Assembly: GCA_024278555.1 (NCBI GenBank)
Contig: JAJRSX010000195.1
Location: 1 to 8,176 of the forward strand
Source: a bacterium
GTDB taxonomy: Bacteria; CG2-30-53-67; CG2-30-70-394
Direction: 5' to 3'
DNA length: 8,176 nt
How positions within the stretch are numbered: position 1 is the first letter of the stretch; each line of letters starts with the position of its first letter. The notes under the pieces are model-generated. The model searched no databases. It was not told the DNA's origin and saw nothing but the letters and a program-made list of their open reading frames with translations. Made by a program: the position numbers and the translations under genes. Shown here one piece after another: positions 1 to 5,603 of the stretch.

Positions 1-548
1 CACAACAGGTCGGCGCGGGCGCGGTCGGCGAGGCTGTTGCAGTTGATCCGCACGGTGAGCAGGGCCGCCGCCAGCCCCGCCTCGGCAAAGGCGGCGGCGC
101 AGCCGGCGTCGGAGACGAGCATCTTGTTGCCCCGCTCCGCCACCGCCTCGGCCAGGGGCAGGACCTTGGCGCAGTCACGACAGATGGCCAGCGACGCCTC
201 GGCGGCGCGGTCCAGGGCCGCCTGGAGGGCGGTGGTGCGCGCCTCCTTCTCGGCGTCGCTCCCCTTGGCCATGCGGTAGCACGCCATCACCCCGTCGAAC
301 GCCTCGGTATCCAGGTCCATGTGGGCGACCAGCTCGTCGCGCAGCAGGTTCGCCTTGATCGCCACCTGGCGCATCTCCGCATCGACCTCGGCGTACTTCG
401 GCTTGCCCACCGTGAGATTGGCGACCATCGCCGCCAGCGCCGCCCCGAGCGCCCCCACCAGGCCGGCCGCGGCGCCGCCTCCCGGGGTTGAGGAATCAGA
501 GGCGAGGCGGCTGGTGAAGTCGGCGACGGTGTCGGTGGCGTAGGACAT
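1..548 (-). CDS. Cyclodeaminase/cyclohydrolase (FTCD C-terminal domain) family protein, 3' end outside window
   Basis: This frame is open from the ATG at 548 to the left edge (182 codons, no stop), so the C-terminus is missing. The translation begins MSYATDTVADFTSRLAS and carries the family's N-terminal signature STPGGGAAAG at residues 20-29, followed by a small-residue helix. D80-T-E-A-F at 80-84 with VMACYRMAK at 88-95 matches the active-site helix region, and SDAGCAAAFAEAG at 146-158 plus VRINCNS at 166-172 match the later conserved blocks. Members are helical dimers acting on tetrahydrofolate C1 units: the cyclodeaminase half of formiminotransferase-cyclodeaminase, or stand-alone methenyl-THF cyclohydrolase (FchA). 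The sequence does not separate these, and no formiminotransferase domain is fused at the N-terminus. The ribosome binding site is weak. The gene follows the CMD-Rieske gene on the same strand after 210 bp, so co-transcription is possible. Family assignment is confident; exact substrate is not. Confidence 0.88.
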   Translation of the reverse strand, partial: MSYATDTVADFTSRLASDSSTPGGGAAAGLVGALGAALAAMVANLTVGKPKYAEVDAEMRQVAIKANLLRDELVAHMDLDTEAFDGVMACYRMAKGSDAEKEARTTALQAALDRAAEASLAICRDCAKVLPLAEAVAERGNKMLVSDAGCAAAFAEAGLAAALLTVRINCNSLADRARADLL

Positions 549-575
549 AGAGGGCTCGCAGGGATGGGGGATGTT

Positions 576-666
576 ACAGCGGACAGCGGACAGCGGACAG
601 CGGACAGCGGACAGCGGACAGCGGACAGCGGACAGCGGACAGCGGACAGCGGACAGCGGACAGCGG
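576..666. repeat. Perfect tandem heptamer array, 13 x ACAGCGG
   Basis: Thirteen uninterrupted copies of ACAGCGG run from 576 to 666 (91 bp) with no mismatch; a partial copy follows after two extra A residues. The array sits 28 bp upstream of the start codon of the minus-strand cyclodeaminase-family gene and 92 bp beyond the stop of the CMD-Rieske gene. Copy number of such perfect short repeats can change by slipped-strand replication. Because the unit is not a multiple of three and the array is not in a gene, any effect would be on promoter spacing or mRNA leader length. A frame crossing it encodes a repeating ADSGQRT peptide, which I take as a by-product of the repeat. Confidence 0.97.
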
Positions 667-732
667 AAACAGCGTCTCCTTCAACCAGCGAACCAGGGGC
701 CTCGGTACGACCGCAAGCCCCCCTCCCCGAAA

Positions 733-753
733 AGCTGTTAGATGTTAGCTGTT
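733..753. repeat. Three short tandem heptamers (AGCTGTT / AGATGTT / AGCTGTT)
   Basis: Three adjacent 7-bp units, AGCTGTT, AGATGTT and AGCTGTT, lie just 3' of the CMD-Rieske stop codon. On the opposite strand the main array at 576-666 reads GCTGTCC, sharing GCTGT with this unit (GCTGTTA), so the two may be variants of one repeat family. This short array is imperfect (one substitution in the middle copy). Confidence 0.75.
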
Positions 754-758
754 CTCCC

Positions 759-1385
759 TCACCACCGCGCCATCAGCCGCCCCTTCTCCACCTTCGACTC
801 GTGTTGCTTCAGGGGCCGCTTGCCCACCGCGATGCACTCGCCGGTGCGGATATCGAAGGCCCACTTGTGCTTCGGGCAGGTGAGGGTGGTGCCGTCCAGG
901 GCCAGCTCGGGGATGTCGGTCACCTGGTGCGGGCAGTGGCCGTCGAAGACGCGATAGTCGTCGCCCTCGCGATGGACGAAGAGGGAGCGGTCGTCCACCA
1001 CGAGGTGGCGGGTGTCGCCGGCGGCGAGCTCATCCGCGCCCATCACGTCGTGCCAGGTGGGGAGGGCGCCGAGGCGCTCCACGTCGAACTCCGGGATCTG
1101 CATGTCGACGATGATGTCGAAGGCCCAGACGATCTTCGCCAGCCCCAGGGCCGGGAAGGCGAAGAGGATCGCGTCGATCACCTCGTCGGCGGTCGCCCCC
1201 TCCCTGAGGGCGCGGGGCAGGTACTGGCGCAGGCCGCCCTCGGTCTGCACCGCCACCTTGGTGACCACCGAGATGAGCGCCGCGGTCTTAGGGTCGAGGT
1301 GGGTGGCGGACTTCTTGAGGAAGTCGAAGTAGGCGGTGATCGCCTCCCCGCGGGTCTGGATGAGGTAATCGAGTGCCTTGCTCAT
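759..1385 (-). CDS. CMD/AhpD-like domain fused to a Rieske [2Fe-2S] domain
   Basis: A 208-aa soluble protein with two domains. Residues about 10-95 resemble the carboxymuconolactone decarboxylase/AhpD helical fold (LDPKTAALISVVTKVAVQ at 30-47, LREGATADEVIDAI at 60-73), but no CxxC pair is present, so AhpD-type thiol peroxidase chemistry is unlikely. Residues about 120-205 form a Rieske ferredoxin-like domain with the cluster ligands C151-P-H153 and C170-P-K-H173 (CxH-x16-CxxH), close in form to NirD/TmoC-type domains. The start at 1385 is chosen because AGGAGG lies seven bases upstream; the same frame is open for 50 more codons upstream but that stretch is not protein-like. The Rieske part predicts electron transfer; the substrate of the CMD part is unknown. 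It is divergent from the 254-aa gene at 1552 and upstream of the cyclodeaminase-family gene on its own strand. No signal peptide, so probably cytoplasmic. Confidence 0.9.
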   Translation of the reverse strand: MSKALDYLIQTRGEAITAYFDFLKKSATHLDPKTAALISVVTKVAVQTEGGLRQYLPRALREGATADEVIDAILFAFPALGLAKIVWAFDIIVDMQIPEFDVERLGALPTWHDVMGADELAAGDTRHLVVDDRSLFVHREGDDYRVFDGHCPHQVTDIPELALDGTTLTCPKHKWAFDIRTGECIAVGKRPLKQHESKVEKGRLMARW

Positions 1386-1497
1386 GGGTGTTCCTCCTGG
1401 GGGTGGGTGTTCCGGGCGCATCGCCGACAACGCGGAGGCGAAAGATAACGGATCGCCGTGCGGGGGACCACGGGAGGGGGTGCGCACACCCGCCGGC

Positions 1498-1538
1498 GTC
1501 CACACAATGGACGCTACACTTTCCGAGTAGTCCACACA
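1498..1538. promoter_or_regulatory. Direct 9-mer repeat GTCCACACA in the divergent intergenic region
   Basis: GTCCACACA occurs at 1498-1506 and again at 1530-1538, 32 bp apart (about three helical turns). The first copy is also part of a small inverted repeat GTCCA-cacaa-TGGAC (1498-1512). A weak -10-like TACACT (1515-1520) lies between them; I see no -35. The arrangement would suit a regulator binding upstream of the gene at 1552, but this is inference from spacing alone. Confidence 0.3.
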
Positions 1539-1551
1539 TCACGAGGCTTCC

Positions 1552-2316
1552 ATGACCGCCCAACCCCTCAACTTCAACCTCAACGACCCCCCGGCGCCCG
1601 GCGACCCGAGCGCCGACTCACCGGTCGCCTCGGTGGAGCTCTCCGGCCCGAAGGCCCAGGCCGAAGTCGCCGAGCCGCCGGTCCCCTACAAGCAGCAGCG
1701 GGTGGTGCTCATCCGCGGCCTGCAGCACATGGCCCTCACCGATCCGCGCCGGGCCGACGTCCTCATCTCCCTGAGCAAGGTGTGCGCCGAGCTCGACGAG
1801 GGTGCCGAGGCGTGGGAGGCGGCGCGCGAGGCGTTCGACATGTGCGTAATGCAGGAAAACTGGCAGGGGGCGACCCGCGCCGCCGAAGCCCTCTTCCTCA
1901 CCAACGAACCGCAGGCGCTCAAGGGGCTCGCCCACGGGATCTGGCTGGCGGTCACCTTCCCGATCGAGGTGAAGGCCTCCCACGACATCCTCGAACGGCT
2001 GATCAACGAGGCGGCCCACGACGACATCGCCGCGGTCGCCGCCGCCACCGCCTACTACCTGGCGGCGCTGCGCGGCGGTGACGACGAGAGCGGCAAGGAG
2101 GCGCACGACAACGCCGCCCGCATCATGAGCAACGTGGCGTGGAGCCACGGCGGGGTGAAGGACCAGGAGGCGTTCGACATCTGGTTCCGCATCCACAACC
2201 TCGACGACCCCGACACCTTCCTGCCGCTCCTGTCCGAGTCTCTGGAAAAGATGGTCGATGGCGACTGGTGGTACGACCGCGACGCCCTCCGAGCGCGGAT
2301 CCCGGAGGAGGCGTGA
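1552..2316 (+). CDS. Unrecognised conserved-looking 254-aa soluble protein
   Basis: I do not recognise this family. The ATG at 1552 has a CGAGG-type ribosome binding site seven bases upstream and the frame shows normal high-GC codon use throughout. Residues 1-45 are rich in Pro, Ala, Ser and Asp and probably disordered. From about residue 46 to the end the protein looks all-helical and acidic, with alternating Ala/Leu/Glu blocks (ADVLISLSKVCAELDEGAEAW at 68-88, AAVAAATAYYLAAL at 160-173) that could be read as repeated helical hairpins of TPR-like type, though no clear TPR consensus is visible. There are two cysteines (78 and 98) and a Trp-rich segment DGDWWYDRD at 237-245. There is no signal peptide or membrane segment. 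It is divergently paired with the CMD-Rieske gene, which hints at shared regulation but not at function. Confidence 0.85.
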   Translation: MTAQPLNFNLNDPPAPGDPSADSPVASVELSGPKAQAEVAEPPVPYKQQRVVLIRGLQHMALTDPRRADVLISLSKVCAELDEGAEAWEAAREAFDMCVMQENWQGATRAAEALFLTNEPQALKGLAHGIWLAVTFPIEVKASHDILERLINEAAHDDIAAVAAATAYYLAALRGGDDESGKEAHDNAARIMSNVAWSHGGVKDQEAFDIWFRIHNLDDPDTFLPLLSESLEKMVDGDWWYDRDALRARIPEEA

Positions 2317-2373
2317 CTTGAGCTCCGGCGTCTTCTGACTCCGGCTGTTTGATCAGCTCCTCGGCTTCCCAGA

Positions 2374-2408
2374 TTCCGCCTTCATCCTTCCTCCCCCACC
2401 CTTCCGCC
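2374..2408. repeat. Degenerate heptamer array (TTCCGCC / TTCATCC type, 5 units)
   Basis: Five consecutive 7-bp units read TTCCGCC, TTCATCC, TTCCTCC, CCCACCC and TTCCGCC. The period equals that of the arrays at 576-666 and 733-753 although the unit differs. The array begins directly after the codon for the last conserved residue of the AbiEii relic (Trp, 2409-2411), and the relic's restored frame finds its stop codon inside the repeat (2382-2384). Confidence 0.7.
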
Positions 2409-3316
2409 CCACGGTCCCCCTGGGGGCCACGTTCCATCGGGCGCTCGCCCCGCCCGAGGTCGTCGAGGAGTGGCAGGAGGAAGGCGCAGAGCGTCTCCCC
2501 GAGATCACTGCCGGGATCCCCGGGCGGAGCCAGTCCGGCGCGGCGCGCGAATGCCCGCACCTGAGCCGGGCGTGACGGGTTTTGCCAGTAGGCAGGGGTG
2601 AGTCCGATAGGCGTCTCCGGCGGGATCGGTGTCTGTCTCCTCGCGAAAGTCCTACGAACGGCCTCCGACAGGGTTGCCCGGTCGAACTGGAAGTGGCCTG
2701 CAAGGTAGTGCAGATCGAAGAAATCCTTGATCCGGCTGTTGCGATCGCCGAGGACGATCATTGCCTCCAGCTTCTCCGCGACGACGGCCTCCCGCGGGTA
2801 GGCGAGCACGTCGGGCGCCGGGAAGTCGAGCAGGCCGGGGTAGCCACAAGGCCCGGGCGCAGGCTACACCGAGTCGCCGAGCCCCATGTCGACCTGCAAG
2901 TTCAGTCGTGCCGAGCCGCAACGCGCCGGGAGGGTCGCGCGGGTGCCGGCGTACTCGTCGGCCGAGCGGATCACCGCGATGCGGATGCCGTTTCCATCGA
3001 ACTGCACGCCATCCGACACCGCGTCCACTGCGCAGATCGCACGAAGGTCGCTGCGGATCGCGTCGAACGTTCCCTCCCCCTTGCGCAGCAGGTCCAGGTC
3101 GCGGGTGGCGCGGTAGGGCTGCTCGGACCAGAGCCGGAAGAGCATCGCGCCCTTGAGCACGAAACGGTGGCGCACCTCGGACACGCCCAGTCGGTAGAGG
3201 AAACGTTCGAGGCAGAAGGAGGTGAGCAGGGTCTGGCAGTCATCACCCGTCTGGCGTGCACGGTTGAGCAGCCGTGCCGCAACGGAGGCCCCGAGATCGG
3301 TCCGCTTCTTGGTCAT
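2382..3316 (-). pseudogene. abiEii: AbiEii/AbiGii-type nucleotidyltransferase toxin, disrupted by an amber codon and a frameshift
   Basis: From the ATG at 3316 the frame gives 150 aa and stops at TAG (2864-2866). In the same frame beyond the stop the family sequence continues (YPGLLDFPAPDVLAYPREAV, then AEKLEAM and RIKDFFDLHYLA), so the stop is an in-frame nonsense change, not a frameshift. The N-terminal piece has the nucleotidyltransferase core: LKGAMLFRLW at 54-63, ATRDLDLL with the DxD pair at 70-77, and LNLQVDMGLGD at 138-148. The C-terminal piece has the conserved EKLEAM/KDFFDL helix and the helical tail. A second lesion lies near 2439-2440: losing one base there shifts the frame, and correcting it restores the typical ending DGTWPPGGPW with a stop at 2382. 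The intact protein would have been about 311 aa, normal for the family. The start overlaps the antitoxin stop as ATGA. Intact homologues are type IV toxins that modify nucleotide or tRNA ends; this copy is probably inactive unless the amber is read through. Confidence 0.85.
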
Positions 3317-3918
3317 GCGATCGCATCCAGGTAGGGCTGCATGACCCGCGTCACCCGGCAGATGCGAGCGTAGCGGGCTAGCTCGGTGGCACCGCCACGG
3401 TGGTGACTGAAGTCGCGCAGGGCCTCCACGGCTACGTCGAGGCCGATCTTGTTACGGTACTTGAAGCAGTCGGCCACGGTCTTCGCCGCTGAATAGACGC
3501 GTAGCTCCACGTTCTCTATCCGGTGCGTTTCGATCCCTTCGGTCAGCGCCGGACCCGAGAAGCGCGCGACCCGCAGCCTCGGGTAATCGAGCCGTGGCTT
3601 TCGGGCCTTTTCCGGGAGGGCGATCCACACCTCGGCCGGCGCCTGGGTGGTGAGCTCATGAAACCGTAGCGCGGTAAGAAGGCAAAAGACGGCGCTTGGG
3701 ACGCGCTTGGCTACCTGGGCGAGGGTATGCTCGGCGGTCAGCGGATGCTCGGTCGCCACATAGATCCCCCGCGCCCGCCTGTCGACCAGGCCCGCGCGCA
3801 CGAGGCGGTAGAGCTGCCCCCGCGGAATGCCGCGGCTCTCCAGATCGGCCGGGCGCACAATGCCCAGCTCTCGAATAATGCGAAGAGCATCTTTCTTGTC
3901 CTCTCGCCCACCGGCCAT
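3313..3918 (-). CDS. abiEi: AbiEi-family antitoxin / transcriptional repressor
   Basis: A 201-aa protein. Residues about 9-56 form an N-terminal winged-helix DNA-binding domain (ALRIIRELGIVRPADLESRG, then IPRGQLYRLVRAGLV and RRARGIYVA). Residues about 60-195 are the antitoxin domain typical of the family, with SAVFCLLTALRFHEL at 75-89, EVWIALP at 96-102 and VYSAAKTVADCFKYRNKIG at 141-159. In the type IV AbiE system this protein neutralises the AbiEii nucleotidyltransferase without stable complex formation and represses its own operon. The stop overlaps the toxin ATG by four bases, indicating translational coupling. No Shine-Dalgarno is visible before 3918, so translation may depend on a short leader; the start is supported by its distance from the inverted repeat and by the usual family N-terminus. 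The gene shows no damage, in contrast to its partner. Confidence 0.92.
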   Translation of the reverse strand: MAGGREDKKDALRIIRELGIVRPADLESRGIPRGQLYRLVRAGLVDRRARGIYVATEHPLTAEHTLAQVAKRVPSAVFCLLTALRFHELTTQAPAEVWIALPEKARKPRLDYPRLRVARFSGPALTEGIETHRIENVELRVYSAAKTVADCFKYRNKIGLDVAVEALRDFSHHRGGATELARYARICRVTRVMQPYLDAIA

Positions 3919-3933
3919 AACGGGGCGGAGAAT

Positions 3934-3973
3934 ACAAAACGTCGGGGATTACTCGCGATACCCGACGTTTTGT
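3934..3973 (-). promoter_or_regulatory. 13-bp perfect inverted repeat, candidate AbiEi operator
   Basis: ACAAAACGTCGGG (3934-3946) and CCCGACGTTTTGT (3961-3973) are exact reverse complements separated by 14 bp. The repeat lies 16-55 bp upstream of the antitoxin start codon. AbiEi antitoxins are known to bind inverted repeats before their own genes, so this is the obvious operator candidate. The arms are 27 bp apart arm-to-arm, which suits two winged-helix monomers. An RNA hairpin is an alternative reading, but there is no following U-tract on either strand. Confidence 0.75.
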
Positions 3974-3976
3974 CCG
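3948..3976 (-). promoter_or_regulatory. Possible abiE promoter overlapped by the operator
   Basis: On the minus strand CGGACA (3976-3971) and AGTAAT (3953-3948) each match the sigma-70 -35 and -10 consensus at four of six positions, with an ideal 17-bp spacer. One operator arm overlaps the -35 side and the other lies just downstream of the -10, as expected for autorepression. Both hexamers are weak, so this is tentative. Confidence 0.33.
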
Positions 3977-4015
3977 GATCGAAGGTCTGAAATGGTCGGC
4001 CCTGACCGCATGGAT

Positions 4016-4028
4016 CCCGACATTTTCT
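4016..4028 (-). promoter_or_regulatory. Third, imperfect operator half-site
   Basis: CCCGACATTTTCT matches the right arm of the inverted repeat (CCCGACGTTTTGT) at 11 of 13 positions, in the same orientation and 55 bp further upstream. It may be an auxiliary AbiEi site or the relic of a longer operator. Confidence 0.4.
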
Positions 4029-4052
4029 AGCTCTGCACCCCGCCCGTCACCT

Positions 4053-4069
4053 CCGCCATACGGTGGCGG
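4053..4069 (-). terminator. Small hairpin just past the rubrerythrin-like gene
   Basis: CCGCCA (4053-4058) pairs with TGGCGG (4064-4069) around a 5-nt loop, three bases after the stop codon at 4073. No U-rich tract follows in the direction of transcription, so it is a poor intrinsic terminator; it may only protect the mRNA 3' end. Confidence 0.25.
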
Positions 4070-4072
4070 CAC

Positions 4073-4555
4073 CTACAGGGCGGACCGGTCGGCGTCGGGG
4101 GTTTCCAGGGCCAGGGCCATCCGCTCGACTTCGGCCAGGTGGCCGGCCTCTTGCTGGGCGAGCTTGGCGAAGTACTCGCGGGCCTCGTCGTCGGTGCTCT
4201 TCTCGGCGAGCGTCCGGTAGGCGGTCATGGAGGCGTGCTCCATCTCCCTGGCGATGCCCAGCACGGCCTTCATGTCGCCATCGAGGAGGGCCTTGAGCTC
4301 GTGGTCGGAGACACTGGCGTGGGTGTCGGACTCCAGGGAGTCGAGAAAGGCGGTGGGGTCCCACGCCGACTCGAAGGCGATCTCCTTGGCCATGTTCACC
4401 AGCTCCCGAGCGTGGTTTTCCTCCAGCCCCGCCAGCTCGATGAACAGCATCCGGGACGCATCATCGTGGGTGATCTCGCCGGCGACGCGGTAGAAGGCGC
4501 GCGCCTTCACCTCGTTGGTCAACGCTTGCTTGAAGATATCTGCGAGGCGGGTCAT
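4073..4555 (-). CDS. Rubrerythrin-like ferritin-superfamily diiron protein
   Basis: A 160-aa four-helix protein with two internally related halves. Half one has E15 in NEVKARAFY (Glu seven residues before Tyr22) and E45-x-x-H48 in GLEENHARE. Half two has E106 in MEHASMTAY (Glu seven before Tyr113) and E136-x-x-H139 in QQEAGHLAE. These are the expected carboxylate/histidine ligands of a rubrerythrin-type diiron centre. No rubredoxin-like CxxC domain is present, so it is the domain-only form; such proteins act in peroxide reduction or iron handling in the cytoplasm, usually in microaerobic or anaerobic organisms. The start at 4555 is fixed by AGGAGG about seven bases upstream. The AbiE operon lies downstream on the same strand with its own candidate promoter 155 bp away. 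The physiological partner is not evident. Confidence 0.9.
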   Translation of the reverse strand: MTRLADIFKQALTNEVKARAFYRVAGEITHDDASRMLFIELAGLEENHARELVNMAKEIAFESAWDPTAFLDSLESDTHASVSDHELKALLDGDMKAVLGIAREMEHASMTAYRTLAEKSTDDEAREYFAKLAQQEAGHLAEVERMALALETPDADRSAL

Positions 4556-4967
4556 CTCTTCCTCCTGGGGATCGGGGTCAAGGTGTCATCTGCGCCAGCC
4601 TACACCGCCCGGATGGAGTCGGCTGGCGATGGTCGCGGAGGCCGCCTACCCGCGCTCCGAGGCACGCGGCCTCGTGATCGGCTACGAGGACGAGGACTGG
4701 ATCGCCGCTGGTGGCCGTGCGCCACGCCTCATCCGGTGCGGCCCGATCCGTCGACGGAATCGGTGCACACCACTGGCCCTGACCACCTCACGATCCCCCA
4801 TCGATTCTGGAGGAAAGTGCGCTATCGCAAGGGTTTTTCAGATGAAGCAGGGCCAAAGAGGGGACGAACGTGGGTGTTGGCCCGAAGATTGCGTGGGAGG
4901 GGGTGCGGTGGTGGCGGTACGAACCCCCGGCCGCACGAAAGATATAGATATGGAGATGGATAGGCCC
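4556..4967. other. Long intergenic region between divergent genes, no confident gene
   Basis: About 410 bp separate the rubrerythrin-like gene (minus) from the LetA-like operon (plus). Several plus-strand frames are open because of the high GC. One, continuous with the LetA-like gene, reads EAAYPRSEARGLVIGYEDE around 4637-4693 and looks locally protein-like, but it has no plausible start signal and then becomes low-quality sequence. Promoters for both flanking genes should lie here, yet I find no clear sigma-70 pair, and no tRNA or strong terminator. Confidence 0.5.
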
Positions 4968-5603
4968 ATGGAGACCGATCTCGACCCCGATGGCTGGGTC
5001 GCCTGCCCCGGGTGCGACGGGCTGGCGCCCAGGCCGGTGCTCAAGGTCGGCGAGCGGGCGGTGTGCAGGCGGTGCGGCGGGACGCTGCTGGAGCGTAAGC
5101 GCCACTCGGTTGACCGCACCCTGGCGGTGGCGATCACCGGCCTGCTGCTGATCGTTCCCGCCGTCCACCTGCCGATCATGGGGATCGCGGCCCAGGGGCG
5201 GATGACCGCCGCCACCCTCCTCGGATCCATCCGCCTCCTCATCGACGGCCACCAGTACTTCGTCGCCACCTGCGTGGTGGTGTTCACCGTCGCCATCCCG
5301 GTCGTCCGCCTCCTGTCGATCGTCTACGTGCTCCTGCGCATCCGCCTGCACGCGGCGGATCGGCGCCTCCCCCACCTCTTTCGCCTCTACAACGAGCTGG
5401 AGGCGTGGGCGATGTTGCACGTCTTCATGCTCGGGATCGTGGTCGCCGTGTACAAGCTGCGGGCGGATGCGGAGCTCGCCTTCGGCCCCGGCCTCGTCGC
5501 CTTTGTCCTCCTCCTTGTCTGCGCGACCCTGACCTCCAGGACCCTCGACGAGCAGGTCATCTGGGAGGAGCTGGAGCACGGCCATGCGCCCGATGACCGC
5601 TAA
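4968..5603 (+). CDS. LetA/PqiA-like inner-membrane protein, first half
   Basis: A 211-aa protein equal to one of the two repeats found in full-length LetA (YebS) or PqiA. An N-terminal zinc-ribbon has C13-P-G-C16 and C33-R-R-C36. Four membrane segments follow at about residues 51-72, 97-123, 146-163 and 171-190. The family signature EAWAMLHVFMLGIVVAVYKL lies at 145-164 and the repeat ends with TLDEQVIWEELE. In E. coli these proteins partner an MCE tunnel protein and are thought to load or extract lipid at the inner membrane. The start is uncertain: in-frame ATGs occur at 4950, 4956 and 4968; I chose 4968 because purine-rich GGAGATGG precedes it. The gene overlaps the next by 20 bp, indicating a tightly coupled operon with the second half and the MCE gene. 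The paraquat link in the name is historical and not a prediction. Confidence 0.9.
   Translation: METDLDPDGWVACPGCDGLAPRPVLKVGERAVCRRCGGTLLERKRHSVDRTLAVAITGLLLIVPAVHLPIMGIAAQGRMTAATLLGSIRLLIDGHQYFVATCVVVFTVAIPVVRLLSIVYVLLRIRLHAADRRLPHLFRLYNELEAWAMLHVFMLGIVVAVYKLRADAELAFGPGLVAFVLLLVCATLTSRTLDEQVIWEELEHGHAPDDR

Noticed and set aside
576-666. The tandem array as a CRISPR
   Set aside because: The units are 7 bp and contiguous, with no spacers.
564-1448. Plus-strand open frame of 294 codons beginning with an ADSGQRT repeat
   Set aside because: It is the heptamer array read through, followed by the antisense of the CMD-Rieske gene; the minus strand carries clear domains and a ribosome binding site.
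2123-2381. Extension of the minus-strand toxin frame past 2382
   Set aside because: Beyond the C-terminal frameshift the sequence is Arg/Gly/Pro-rich, loses family similarity and runs antisense into the gene at 1552-2316.
3934-3973. The inverted repeat as an intrinsic terminator
   Set aside because: No U-tract follows on either strand, and its place before the antitoxin gene fits an operator better.
4515-4967. Long N-terminal extension of the first LetA-like protein
   Set aside because: The frame is open but overlaps the rubrerythrin-like gene on the other strand, and the zinc-ribbon normally lies near the N-terminus; no ribosome binding site supports the early start.
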